Counted from the first letter of the stretch, positions 15,973 through 26,250 are shown. The stretch: 36,989 bases of DNA from Candidatus Peregrinibacteria bacterium CG_4_9_14_0_2_um_filter_41_14 (GCA_002788755.1 PFRW01000005.1:1-36989); one strand, 5' to 3'. Numbers and translations are program-made. Notes: generated by a model from the sequence alone, not told the origin.

Positions 15973-17718
15973 ATGAGTACACTGCTGCAAGTTACAAATT
16001 TGACCAAGTCATACGGGGCGCACACCTTGTTTGAGGATGCCACCCTTAACATTACAACCAACCAAAAAGTTGGCGTAATTGGCCGTAATGGGGCTGGAAA
16101 ATCCACTTTATTCAGGATTATTACCGGTGAAGAAAGTGCAGACTTTGGCGAGATCATCATTCATAAAAATGCGAGAATTGGCTATTTAACACAGCATAAC
16201 CCGTTTGAGGTGACGGAGACCGTTATGGCCTTTTTAACGCGTTCATCAAACGAGGAAGAGTGGAAATGTGCCAAAATAGCTGCTCAGTTTCAACTAACCG
16301 GCGACCTGCTAAACCAAGAAATTGGGGCGCTGGCAGGAGGCTATCAAATGCGTGTAAAGCTTGTCGATCTACTACTTAAAGAGCCAAATTTACTCCTGCT
16401 AGATGAACCTACAAACTATTTGGACTTGTCTACCCAGCTCCTTTTTGAGGCATTTCTGCAAAGCTATAAAGGCGGCTTTTTGCTGATTTCGCATGATCGC
16501 GAGTTTATGAAAAAAACATGCACTTCAACAGCCGAAATTGAACACGGCAAAATCACCCTTTTTCCAAAACCGCTGGAAGAATATTTTGCTTATAAGGAGA
16601 TGCAGATGGGAGTCACGCTTAAATCAAACCAAAAAGTTGAACAAAAGCGAGAGCATCTCCAAAAATTTGTGGACAGATTTGGTTCCAAAGCAAGTAAAGC
16701 CGCTTCGGCACAGTCAAAACTTAAGCAAATTGAACGTCTTAATACGATTGAAGTAAAGCACACGCCAATCACCAGTCGCATTGTCATCCCCGATATTTCC
16801 CAACAAAGAGGCATTGCCCTTAAAGTAAACGACCTTAGCATCGGTTATCCCGAGAAAGTAATCGCCACTAAAATCGACCTAGAAATTGAGCGCGGCGAGC
16901 ATATCGCCATAGTGGGGGATAATGGCCAAGGTAAAACCACACTACTTAAAACAATCGCCGGCGAATTAAAAGCAATAACAGGCACCTATAAATGGGGACA
17001 CGAAATTAAAATTGGCTACTATGCACAACACGTTCCAGCACTTTTACCATCAGAAACAACGGTGATCGCCTATTTAGAGCAGTGTGCACCCATTAACGCC
17101 ACACATCAGGACATATTAGCGATGGCAGGCAACTTTCTTTTTAAGGACGAAGCCACAAAAGATAAAATTGCCGTATTAAGCGGTGGCGAAAGAGCCCGTT
17201 TGTGCCTTGCCGGTTTGCTACTACAGAAAAATCACATTCTTATTCTAGATGAACCAACAAATCACTTGGACTTTGAAACCACCGAAGCACTAGCCAGCGC
17301 CCTACATAACGCCAACTGCACCGTTATTTTTGTTAGTCATAATCGAACTTTTGTTGAATTATTAGCTAACGGCATTGTTCAAGTTAAAGTCGGCACGGTT
17401 TCACGCTATTACCACAATTACGAAGAGTACGTTTATCATATTAAGAGTGAATTAATAAAAGACATTAACCCCTCAAAGGAACAAGCTTCTCCCGATACAT
17501 CAGCCGAAAAAGCCAAGCCCAACCAAAAAGAAATTCGCAAACAAGTTCGCACCATCGAAAACACAATCAAAAAATTGGAAGCCGAAAGGCATGAACTCCT
17601 ACAATGGTTTGAAAATAACGCTACAAAATATTCCGAAGAAAAAAACCGTCGCCTCAAGGAAATCCACGATCATTTAGAGGCACAAGAGGGCGAATGGCTA
17701 AGATTACAAATTGACTAA
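15973..17718 (+). CDS. ABC-F family ATP-binding protein
   Basis: 'GRNGAGKSTLFRIITGEE', 'LAGGYQMRVKLVDLLLKEPNLLLLDEPTNYLDL', 'GDNGQGKTTLLKTIAGE', 'LSGGERARLCLAGLLLQKNHILILDEPTNHLDF', C-terminal coiled coil. Confidence 0.95.
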   Translation: MSTLLQVTNLTKSYGAHTLFEDATLNITTNQKVGVIGRNGAGKSTLFRIITGEESADFGEIIIHKNARIGYLTQHNPFEVTETVMAFLTRSSNEEEWKCAKIAAQFQLTGDLLNQEIGALAGGYQMRVKLVDLLLKEPNLLLLDEPTNYLDLSTQLLFEAFLQSYKGGFLLISHDREFMKKTCTSTAEIEHGKITLFPKPLEEYFAYKEMQMGVTLKSNQKVEQKREHLQKFVDRFGSKASKAASAQSKLKQIERLNTIEVKHTPITSRIVIPDISQQRGIALKVNDLSIGYPEKVIATKIDLEIERGEHIAIVGDNGQGKTTLLKTIAGELKAITGTYKWGHEIKIGYYAQHVPALLPSETTVIAYLEQCAPINATHQDILAMAGNFLFKDEATKDKIAVLSGGERARLCLAGLLLQKNHILILDEPTNHLDFETTEALASALHNANCTVIFVSHNRTFVELLANGIVQVKVGTVSRYYHNYEEYVYHIKSELIKDINPSKEQASPDTSAEKAKPNQKEIRKQVRTIENTIKKLEAERHELLQWFENNATKYSEEKNRRLKEIHDHLEAQEGEWLRLQID

Positions 17719-17724
17719 ATCGCT

Positions 17725-18972
17725 ATGAACTACGACGTTGTGATTATCGGCGCCAGCTTTTCCGGCCTAACTCTGGCACATCACCTGCCGCCAACTCTTA
17801 AAATTCTCGTTGTCGATTCCAAAAAAGCCCTAGACGCTTGTGTGGAATCCACCGGCCTCATTACCCAAGCCACCTTCGATTTACTTAGTGAATTTGTCGA
17901 TCTCAAAAAATTCATTCCAAATCAAATTAATAGTATTGGCGTTATTGGCACCGATTTTAAGCGCAATTTTTTCTCATATACCAAAACCCCATGGATATAT
18001 TCGACCGATACGCCACAGCTAATTAAACATATGTCCGAGACGCTACCGGCCAACGTCACGCTGCGAATTACAACTAAGTACCTAAGCTACAACGATACAA
18101 ACGCGGACACATATCCACTTGCCATTAACCTTAAAACAACTAGCGATACAGAGACCGTAAATGCCAAATTTCTTGTAGGTGCCGACGGCGCCAAGTCCAG
18201 CGTTGCCGCCTCAAATTCTAAACTCTCAAAAAACAAGAAGTTTCTCGTTGGCCTCGAAAAAGCTTTTTACGGTGATATCACTTTTGGTCCACACCCTACA
18301 CAGGCTGTTTATCATTACTGGTTTGGCGAATTCTCACTCGGCTACGGGGGATGGCTTTCTCCTAGCATCATTAACGGCCGTAACGCCTTTAGGCTAGGCA
18401 TCGCCAAGCTCAGCAAAAATGCCCGTGACCTTACCAAAGTGGATGCGTTTATCAAAAAGCTTCAAACAAAAAAGATGATCAAAATTGCCCATGACAATGA
18501 GCCAATCCTCACGTTTGGCAGCCTAATACCACTTAGCGGCCCACTGCGTAAGGTATTCGACAAAAACACCTTGCTGCTGGGCGACGCCGCCGGTCTGTGT
18601 GGAGCGTTTGCCGCCGATGGCATTAAGGGGGCCGTTGTGTCCGGCCAAGTTGCCGCCAAACTCATTCCTCGCTACCTTGCCGGCGACAAGCAGGCACTAA
18701 AAAAGTATTACCCCGAAATTCAAAAGTACAATCAATTGATGACCTATTATCGCAAACAAGTTTTGTACCGTTTTGTATGGGATTTAATGAAGCGAGATCG
18801 GACGTTTGACGCCATGTTTGACATTATTGCCAAAGCCAAACATGAATTTCTAAATCAATTTTGCGATAGCAAAGACCGCCACAAGAGCCTTATTGGTATC
18901 GTTTTAAAAGTAAAAAATCTACCAGCTTTAGCAAAGTATGCTTTGCTTATTTTTCTGGATCAATTTTTATGA
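17725..18972 (+). CDS. FAD-dependent oxidoreductase, geranylgeranyl reductase-like
   Basis: N-terminal 'YDVVIIGASFSGLTLAHHLPPTLKILVVDSK', 'FLVGADGAKSSV', 'LLLGDAAGLCGAFAADGIKGAVVSGQVAAK'. Confidence 0.85.
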   Translation: MNYDVVIIGASFSGLTLAHHLPPTLKILVVDSKKALDACVESTGLITQATFDLLSEFVDLKKFIPNQINSIGVIGTDFKRNFFSYTKTPWIYSTDTPQLIKHMSETLPANVTLRITTKYLSYNDTNADTYPLAINLKTTSDTETVNAKFLVGADGAKSSVAASNSKLSKNKKFLVGLEKAFYGDITFGPHPTQAVYHYWFGEFSLGYGGWLSPSIINGRNAFRLGIAKLSKNARDLTKVDAFIKKLQTKKMIKIAHDNEPILTFGSLIPLSGPLRKVFDKNTLLLGDAAGLCGAFAADGIKGAVVSGQVAAKLIPRYLAGDKQALKKYYPEIQKYNQLMTYYRKQVLYRFVWDLMKRDRTFDAMFDIIAKAKHEFLNQFCDSKDRHKSLIGIVLKVKNLPALAKYALLIFLDQFL

Positions 18973-19657
18973 TATAACAAAGACTGTAATATCTAAAACT
19001 GAAATCATCAAAAAGCTATTCAAAAAGTACAAATACTTCTTTTCAAATCACGAATTCAGAATCTCACTATTTGTGGCAATTGCTTTTTTACTGGTTAGTT
19101 TAATAATTAATTATTATGCGAGTGTTTACGCTTCCTATAGCCAAAGCAACTCAGTAACCGACATCATTCTAAGTAATATTCCCGTTATCGATTTAAGTTT
19201 TCTCTTTATTTACGGGTTCGTTGCTTTTGTGTGCTTTATTGGCTTTTTGGCATTATTTCGACCAGGGATTTTACCCTTTTTAATTAAAAGCATCGCTCTA
19301 TTTACAATTATCAGATCCATTTTTATCAGCCTTACTCATATCGCTAATTTTCCTAGTCATATTCAAATCGACCCGTTAAGTTTTATCCGCAATTTTTCCT
19401 TTGGAGGTGATCTGTTTTTCTCGGCACACACTGGTATTCCCTTTTTAATGGCATTAATTTTTTGGCATAGTCGAACATTGCGCACCTTCTTTTTAGCCTC
19501 ATCCGTGTTTTTTGCTGCCGTTGTTTTACTTGCCCATTTACATTACTCTATCGATGTTTTTGCAGCATATTTTATCACCTATTCCATCTTTGTCATTTGT
19601 ACGAAATTATTTAAAAAAGAACACAAACTATTCATTGATAATGAAATAACCAACTAA
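18938..19657 (+). CDS. PAP2 / sphingomyelin-synthase-like (PAP2_C) membrane protein
   Basis: Multiple TM segments; 'GGDLFFSAHTGIPFLMALIFWH' and 'LLAHLHYSIDVFAAYFITY' match PAP2_C catalytic motifs. 5' end overlaps the previous gene, so the start is uncertain. Confidence 0.75.
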   Translation: MLCLFFWINFYDITKTVISKTEIIKKLFKKYKYFFSNHEFRISLFVAIAFLLVSLIINYYASVYASYSQSNSVTDIILSNIPVIDLSFLFIYGFVAFVCFIGFLALFRPGILPFLIKSIALFTIIRSIFISLTHIANFPSHIQIDPLSFIRNFSFGGDLFFSAHTGIPFLMALIFWHSRTLRTFFLASSVFFAAVVLLAHLHYSIDVFAAYFITYSIFVICTKLFKKEHKLFIDNEITN

Positions 19658-19658
19658 A

Positions 19659-20960
19659 ATGAGCTCGACTAATCAACAAACAGGTTGGATTTTTGTTTGG
19701 ATTGTATGCCTATTCCCAATTGTTTTATGGTTTTTTGCACCAGCATCAGTACCACGTTTTAATAGTATCCCAAGTACATTATTAAGCATTTCTAAACTTG
19801 CGGCGCTGGTTGGTACATCTATGTTTGCCTTAACCCTTTTTCTCAGCGCAAGAATTAAAATTTTTGAGAAATTCTTTAATGGATTAAATCAAGTTTACGA
19901 ACGCCACAGTCAACTTGGGCAAATAGCAATGATTTTGTTAATGTTTCATCCTTTATTAATGCTGCCACAATATACAAGTAGCATTAGTGACGCCGCTAAA
20001 TTTTTATTACCTGGTAGCAATTGGTCAAACAACTGGGGACTATTTTCATTAGGGCTAATGATCACCTTAATTGTTTTAACCTTATACCTCCGACCACGCT
20101 ACAATATTTGGAAAATCACTCACAAGTTTTTGGGCCTAGCATTCTTTTTAGGAGCTCTGCACGTTTGGCTAACACCAAGCGATACAGCTAGTTATCTGCC
20201 TTTACGTTATTACGTGTTGGGGTTATCTGCCCTTGGTTTACTAGCATTTATGTACAGAACCATTTTGGGGCAATTTTTAGTCAAATATTATCGATACCAG
20301 GTTGCCTCAATTCGCAATCTTAATAGTGCCATCGTTGAAATTTGTCTCACACCCCTAAAACCTGCTTTTAATTTTGTCGCCGGCCAGTTTATTTTTATTA
20401 AATTCAAAAATTCGCAACTGGGGAATGAAGGCCATCCTTTTAGTATTGTTTCACCCCCCGGTGCCCCCGAACTAAAATTAGCCGTCAAAAACCTTGGCGA
20501 CTACACAGCAGAATTATATAAACTGGAAGTAGGCACAGATGCAATTATCGAAGGTCCTTTTGGCGCATTCTCACACAAGACCTGTGAACATTTTGCTCAA
20601 ATTTGGATTGCCGGTGGTGTTGGCATTACGCCATTTATCTCTATGGCAGAGTCACTTACCGCATCCCAATGCTACCAGATTGATCTTTTTTACTGTGTAC
20701 GTAATGTAGAAGAGGCAATATATTTAGATGAATTAAACACTATTAGTGCGAACATGCCGGACACCTTCCATCTTCATCTTTTTAATACAGACGAGAGAGG
20801 GCGTCTAACTGCGGATGCAATTCAAAGAGAGTCAGTACTCTTAAACCATAAAGATATTTTTATCTGCGCGCCACCTGGCATGATTCATGCTTTACATGAT
20901 CAATTTATCGCCAAAAATATTTCTCCTCAAAATATCCATTCTGAAGAATTTAACTTTTAA
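19659..20960 (+). CDS. Ferric reductase-like transmembrane flavocytochrome (FRD domain plus FAD/NAD(P)-binding)
   Basis: Helix His pairs 'HSQLGQIAMILLMFH' and 'HKFLGLAFFLGALH'; FAD-binding 'GHPFSIVSPPG'; NAD-binding 'IWIAGGVGITPFISMAESL', C-terminal 'IFICAPPGMIHALHDQF...EEFNF'. Confidence 0.9.
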   Translation: MSSTNQQTGWIFVWIVCLFPIVLWFFAPASVPRFNSIPSTLLSISKLAALVGTSMFALTLFLSARIKIFEKFFNGLNQVYERHSQLGQIAMILLMFHPLLMLPQYTSSISDAAKFLLPGSNWSNNWGLFSLGLMITLIVLTLYLRPRYNIWKITHKFLGLAFFLGALHVWLTPSDTASYLPLRYYVLGLSALGLLAFMYRTILGQFLVKYYRYQVASIRNLNSAIVEICLTPLKPAFNFVAGQFIFIKFKNSQLGNEGHPFSIVSPPGAPELKLAVKNLGDYTAELYKLEVGTDAIIEGPFGAFSHKTCEHFAQIWIAGGVGITPFISMAESLTASQCYQIDLFYCVRNVEEAIYLDELNTISANMPDTFHLHLFNTDERGRLTADAIQRESVLLNHKDIFICAPPGMIHALHDQFIAKNISPQNIHSEEFNF

Positions 20961-20964
20961 CATT

Positions 20965-21579
20965 ATGAAAAAAGCCACACTCATTTTTTTAATTATATTT
21001 GTGGCAATTTTATTAGGCGTTTATGGCTTGGGGCTCGCTTATCCTCCTGTAAAAGTGAATCAATCAACGCCTACCAGTCAACAAGCTACCACTAGACAGC
21101 AATTAACCTTGGCCGAAGCCACAAAGCATGCAACTCGTGCAGACTGTTACTTGATTGTTAGTGGCAAAGTTTACGATGTCTCCACCTATATCAACGAACA
21201 CCCCGCAGGCAGTAAAAGCATTGCTACACGTTGCGGCAAGGAGGTTACCGGTATTTTTTCATCGATCCATTCAAATTTTGCTTGGGATTTGCTAGGTAAT
21301 TACTACCTTAGTCCCCTTGCCAGTACTAATGCAGGTACGTCAACATCCGGTTCTCCTACTGCTGTTTTAAACTCTCTCAAAGATGCCATACTCCAAAAAT
21401 ATCCCAGCGCAGAAGTAATTAGTATAAAGCCTAAAAGCGATTTTTATGTAGCTAAACTAATACTGAGCAACAGTCTTTACGAAATACATCTGACCGCCAG
21501 CGGCGACGAAATTTCCAGAGAAGTCGAGAATGACGAATACGACTGGAGTAGTTGGGATACAGATGAAGATGACAATTAA
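20965..21579 (+). CDS. Membrane-anchored cytochrome b5-like heme-binding protein
   Basis: N-terminal TM; 'LTLAEATKHATRADCYLIVSGKVYDVSTYINEHPAGSKSIATRCGKEVTGIFSSIHSNFAWDLLGNYYLSPL' (HPAG plus second His). C-terminal domain PepSY-like. Start at MKKATLIF (ORF from 20887). Confidence 0.9.
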   Translation: MKKATLIFLIIFVAILLGVYGLGLAYPPVKVNQSTPTSQQATTRQQLTLAEATKHATRADCYLIVSGKVYDVSTYINEHPAGSKSIATRCGKEVTGIFSSIHSNFAWDLLGNYYLSPLASTNAGTSTSGSPTAVLNSLKDAILQKYPSAEVISIKPKSDFYVAKLILSNSLYEIHLTASGDEISREVENDEYDWSSWDTDEDDN

Positions 21580-21615
21580 ATTTAATAAAACCAATATATT
21601 CAATAATTTTTTCAT

Positions 21616-23316
21616 ATGTACCTATTAATCGGCATTGCTTTTGCCGCCGGCATTATTACCATTCTTTCACCATGTGTTTTGCCCGTCCTTCCTATCGTGC
21701 TTACCGGAGCTACAATCGACGATAAAAAATACCCATTTGGGGTAGTTACCGGATTTATAATCAGTTTTACCGTCTTTACCCTTTTTCTAACTACATTAGT
21801 AAATCTAACCGGTATTTCCGCCAACGCCATTCGATATATTTCGATAATAGTTGTCGCCCTATTTGGCTTGGTATTACTAATTCCTAAACTTCACACATTT
21901 TTCGAGCTTACAGTTTCCAAGTTAGTCGCTAAGTCTAGCACCGGTAATGGGGCAAAGAGCCGAACCGGTTTTGTAAGCGGTATTTTTGTTGGTATTTCCA
22001 TGGGCTTAATTTGGACACCATGCGTTGGTCCCATCTTGGGCAGTGTAATTGCCTTGGCTTTATCCGGATCTGTTAATGGCTTCGCCTTTGTAATTACATT
22101 GGCTTACGCCTTGGGTACGGCCATCCCTATGTTTGGCATTATGTATGGCGGCCGCGCGCTCCTCAAAAAAGTCCCATGGCTCCTAGCCAATTTAGGCCAT
22201 ATCCAAAAAGTGTTTGGTGTTTTGCTATTAATTGTCGCCTTGGGCCTATTACTAAACTGGGACCGCAGCTTCCAAACTTTTATTACCGCTAAATTCCCTA
22301 GTTATGGCGCCGGTTTAACCAAGATCGAAGAAAACGATGTTGTTCAAAATGCCTTAAAGCAAACTTTTCAAGACGGCAACGGTAACAACGCCTCCGAAGT
22401 AGATACCGCCAATTTCAAGGACGCTCCCGAACTAGCCGGCACCGGCGCATGGCTTAACTCAGACCCCTTAACTATATCCGGCCTCCGCGGTAAAGTTATT
22501 CTCATCGATTTTTGGACATATAGCTGTATTAACTGTATTCGCACACTACCTTACATTCAAAGCCTGCAAGAAAAATATGCTGCCTATGGATTAGTAATCA
22601 TCGGCGTCCACACACCGGAATTTGAATTTGAAAAATCAGTACCAAACCTAGCCAAAGCAATCAAAGACTTTGGTCTTACTTATCCAGTTGTGCAAGATAA
22701 CGACTATAAAACCTGGCGCGCCTACAGTAACCACTACTGGCCAGCCAAATACTTTATCGATGCCAATGGCAAAGTTCGTAAATTCCACAAAGGAGAAGGG
22801 GACTATAAAGAGTCCGAAGAGTTTATTCGCCAACTATTGATTGAAGCCGGCGCCGACTTAACTAAGGAGCCAACCACTAACATCAACATATCTGAAGTTA
22901 ATTACGCCAAAACACCCGAAACCTATCTCGGCTACGATCGCCTCCAAAATTTTGCTTCACCAGAGGGCATTATTAATGACAAGAATACCAAATACAGTAA
23001 GCCTGCAATCTTAACACTAAATCAGTTCGCCTATAGTGGCGAGTGGACCATTGCCCCAACTTATGCACTTTCCACAACTAACTCTAGCCTTTCCATTAAA
23101 TTTGCCGCCAAAAATGTCTTCCTTGTCATGCGCCCCGCAAGCCCAAATACAACCACAAAAGCTGAAGTCTACCTAGATGGCAAACTTACCGACACCATCA
23201 ATATCGACTCCGACCGTCTGTATCAACTAGTAGAACTAGCTGAACCGGGTGAACATCTCCTCGAAATTAAATACCCGGAAGGTGGTACCGAGGTTTATGC
23301 CTTTACGTTTGGCTAG
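21616..23316 (+). CDS. DipZ-like protein: CcdA/DsbD membrane domain + thioredoxin-like domain + C-terminal domain
   Basis: 'SPCVLPVLPIVL', 'WTPCVGPILGSVIALA', 'FWTYSCINCIRTLPYIQSLQEKYAAYGLVIIGVHTPEFEFE'. Confidence 0.93.
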   Translation: MYLLIGIAFAAGIITILSPCVLPVLPIVLTGATIDDKKYPFGVVTGFIISFTVFTLFLTTLVNLTGISANAIRYISIIVVALFGLVLLIPKLHTFFELTVSKLVAKSSTGNGAKSRTGFVSGIFVGISMGLIWTPCVGPILGSVIALALSGSVNGFAFVITLAYALGTAIPMFGIMYGGRALLKKVPWLLANLGHIQKVFGVLLLIVALGLLLNWDRSFQTFITAKFPSYGAGLTKIEENDVVQNALKQTFQDGNGNNASEVDTANFKDAPELAGTGAWLNSDPLTISGLRGKVILIDFWTYSCINCIRTLPYIQSLQEKYAAYGLVIIGVHTPEFEFEKSVPNLAKAIKDFGLTYPVVQDNDYKTWRAYSNHYWPAKYFIDANGKVRKFHKGEGDYKESEEFIRQLLIEAGADLTKEPTTNINISEVNYAKTPETYLGYDRLQNFASPEGIINDKNTKYSKPAILTLNQFAYSGEWTIAPTYALSTTNSSLSIKFAAKNVFLVMRPASPNTTTKAEVYLDGKLTDTINIDSDRLYQLVELAEPGEHLLEIKYPEGGTEVYAFTFG

Positions 23317-24406
23317 AAACTTCAACATCATCATTTTTCTCCCTCAATCTTACCAACTGGCCACACGCTGCGTTAATATCACCACCCATGTTTTTACGGC
23401 GAGTAACCTCAACACCATGGTTGCGCAGCGTGTCCATAAATTCCTCAAAGTTCTTCTCGCTGGAACATTCGTAAACACTGTCGGTAGCATTATAGGGGAT
23501 TAAGTTAACCTTAACGGTGCCCCCAATCGCTCTTACCAAAGCGGCAAGTTTATTGGCGTGCATAACCGAATCGTTCACCTCATTTAACATTACATACTCA
23601 AAAGTCAGATGATGACGGCGGTTACCAAGCTTTTTGGCATACGCAATTCCCCATTTTTTCAAATCTTCTAAAAACTGATCATAAGAAGTCTGCACAATCT
23701 CACGGCGGGTATCTGTATCAGCACTATGCACAGAAATCGCTACACGCACAGGCGGCCACTCCGGATCGTCCAACAGTTTGTTTAACACCGGTATAACACC
23801 AACAGACGAAACGGTAATCCGTGTTGGTCCCAAATCGGTATACTTTAATAATAAATTAATCGCCGCCTTTACGTTGGGATAGTTTGCCAACGGCTCACCC
23901 ATGCCCATAAAAACAACATTACTAATGCGTCCACCAAGCTCTTTGTTATGCTTAATAAAATAATCCCAGTAGCGATACTGATCAATAATATAATCACTAT
24001 GTAAATTCGATTTAAACCCCATTTTACCGGTTGCACAAAATGAACAGCCCATCCCACAACCAATTTGTGAAGACACACAAATCGTCCAGCTACCACGCTT
24101 ATTTTGCATTAAGACTGACTCAAATTCACCTGCCTCCATTTGCAAAGCGGCCTTAAACGTATCACCATTTTTACTGCGTAGTGTTTGCACAGGCTTAAAA
24201 CTAAGCCATGGCATTTGCTCACCTAACTCATCGCGCATGGCTTTAGGAATATTAGACAGCTGTTCCCAATTTTCGTAACTCATGCCAATTAGACTTTCCT
24301 CTACCTGATTCCACCTAAAAGCGGGGGAACCGGGAAAAAGGGCCATAAACTGCTCTTTGCGGGGAATGTAAACGTGTTTTTGCACTATTGGTTGCAGATC
24401 GATTTT
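23303..24406 (-). CDS. rlmN: Dual-specificity RNA methyltransferase RlmN (radical SAM)
   Basis: 'CVSSQIGCGMGCSFCATGKMGF', 'NVVFMGMGEPLANYPNV', 'ISVHSADTDTRREIVQT', 'RRKNMGGDINAACGQL'. Start at MKIDLQP (ORF to 24442). Confidence 0.96.
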   Translation of the reverse strand, partial: KIDLQPIVQKHVYIPRKEQFMALFPGSPAFRWNQVEESLIGMSYENWEQLSNIPKAMRDELGEQMPWLSFKPVQTLRSKNGDTFKAALQMEAGEFESVLMQNKRGSWTICVSSQIGCGMGCSFCATGKMGFKSNLHSDYIIDQYRYWDYFIKHNKELGGRISNVVFMGMGEPLANYPNVKAAINLLLKYTDLGPTRITVSSVGVIPVLNKLLDDPEWPPVRVAISVHSADTDTRREIVQTSYDQFLEDLKKWGIAYAKKLGNRRHHLTFEYVMLNEVNDSVMHANKLAALVRAIGGTVKVNLIPYNATDSVYECSSEKNFEEFMDTLRNHGVEVTRRKNMGGDINAACGQLVRLREKNDDVEVSSQT

Positions 24407-24510
24407 CATAAATATTAATGATAGTAAATTGCTTGAGCCCAACCACCTTACAAGAAGCCCTTGTGTTTTACAATAAAATCATGTAGTGTCCAGCTTCCTA
24501 ATAAATTTAC

Positions 24511-26250
24511 ATGACAACATTTCACGAACTTGGCTTGTCTGCTGAGCTTACAAGAGCATTAGACGAACTCAACTTTACCACGCCAACACCAATTCAGGCT
24601 ATTACTATCCCATATATCCTCGAAAAACCAACAGATTTAATCGCCTTGGCACAAACTGGTACCGGTAAAACCGCTGCTTTTAGTTTACCAATTTTGGAAC
24701 AAATCAACGCCGACAGTAAAGCTGTACAAGCAATCATTCTTTGCCCAACACGTGAACTTTGTCGCCAAATCGCTAAAGATATTAGCAATTTTGTCAAATA
24801 TCTAAATGGCATTAGCTCAACTGCCGTTTATGGTGGTGAAGATATCCGCAAGCAAATCACCAATTTAAAGAGAAATCCGCAAATTATTATAGGGACACCG
24901 GGACGTGTGCACGACATGATTCGTCGTAACATTTTAAAACTGGACCAACTAAAATGGTTAGTATTAGACGAAGCGGACGAAATGCTAAGCATGGGGTTTA
25001 AAGATGAACTTGATGCCATTCTTGCCGAAACTCCTAAAGAAAAACAAACCCTACTATTTTCGGCCACAATGCCACGTGCAATTAGTTACATTGCGCAAAA
25101 ATATATGAATAATCCCGAGGAAGTAAGTACAGGTAAAGGAAATTCCGGTGCCGAAAATGTTGAACATCACTTCTACGTTGCCCACGCCAAAGACCGTTAC
25201 GAAACATTACGTCGTATTTGTGATGCCAACCCTTCAATTTACGGAATAATCTTCTGTAGAACCCGTAACGAAACCAAAGAAGTAGCCGACAAACTAATTC
25301 GCGATAAATATTCCGCCGAAGCCATACATGGTGACCTTTCGCAATCACAGCGTGAAGATGCCATGGCTCGTTTCCGTCGACGTGACCTGCAACTACTTGT
25401 TGCCACCGACGTTGCTTCTCGTGGTATTGACGTTGATGTACTAACTCACGTTATTAATTATAATTTACCAGAAAATGTCGAAAGTTATATTCACCGTAGT
25501 GGACGAACCGGACGCGCCGGCTGCAGCGGTGTCTCACTGACAATCATAAACATGCGCGAACAAAGACAGATCCACCAAATTGAGTCACGACTAAAAAAAC
25601 CATTCATTCAAAAAATGATTCCAACCGGATCAGAAATTTGCCAAAGACAGCTATTAGAACTAATCGACAAAGTTCAACAAGTCACAGTTAACAAAGAACA
25701 AATTGCCCAACATTTAGCAATGGCTACCGAAAAATTCAAAGATTTTAGCCGTGAAGACCTAATCAGCCACTTTATTTCTATGGAATTCAACCGTTTCCTC
25801 GAATTCTACAAAAATGCTCGCGACCTTAATCAAGGTGCTAGTAATTCAAACGCCAGTGGACGTGACGGACAAAGCAGCCGCAACGAACGATCACAAGGTC
25901 GGCATCAATTCACCACTTTAAGTATCAATATCGGTCGCAAAAATCACTTCAGTCCTAAAGACCTTCTCAATTTTATCAACGAACAACCAGCCCTTAAGCA
26001 TGTAGAAGTTGGTAGCATCGAAATTAAAAATGAAGCAACCGTGTTTGAAATTGACCAAGTCTTTGAGCAAAAAGTTATGGACGCATTTAAAGGTCTAGAA
26101 ACAGATGCCGGACTAGTCCAAGTTAGAAAGATCCAAGGCGCCCCAAGCAGTAACGGCGGCGGCGGACGTGGACGCGTATTTAGTAGAGGCCCTAACCGCA
26201 ACCGAGGCGGCGGCGGCCGTAGCCAAGATCGCAGCCGCAGTCGTCGCTAG
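24511..26250 (+). CDS. DEAD-box RNA helicase with C-terminal DbpA-type RNA-binding domain and RG-rich tail
   Basis: 'ALAQTGTGKTAAFSLP', 'VLDEADEMLSMGF', 'LLFSATMP', 'SYIHRSGRTGRAG', C-terminal 'GGGGRGRVFSRGPNRNRGGGGRSQDRSRSRR'. Confidence 0.96.
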   Translation: MTTFHELGLSAELTRALDELNFTTPTPIQAITIPYILEKPTDLIALAQTGTGKTAAFSLPILEQINADSKAVQAIILCPTRELCRQIAKDISNFVKYLNGISSTAVYGGEDIRKQITNLKRNPQIIIGTPGRVHDMIRRNILKLDQLKWLVLDEADEMLSMGFKDELDAILAETPKEKQTLLFSATMPRAISYIAQKYMNNPEEVSTGKGNSGAENVEHHFYVAHAKDRYETLRRICDANPSIYGIIFCRTRNETKEVADKLIRDKYSAEAIHGDLSQSQREDAMARFRRRDLQLLVATDVASRGIDVDVLTHVINYNLPENVESYIHRSGRTGRAGCSGVSLTIINMREQRQIHQIESRLKKPFIQKMIPTGSEICQRQLLELIDKVQQVTVNKEQIAQHLAMATEKFKDFSREDLISHFISMEFNRFLEFYKNARDLNQGASNSNASGRDGQSSRNERSQGRHQFTTLSINIGRKNHFSPKDLLNFINEQPALKHVEVGSIEIKNEATVFEIDQVFEQKVMDAFKGLETDAGLVQVRKIQGAPSSNGGGGRGRVFSRGPNRNRGGGGRSQDRSRSRR

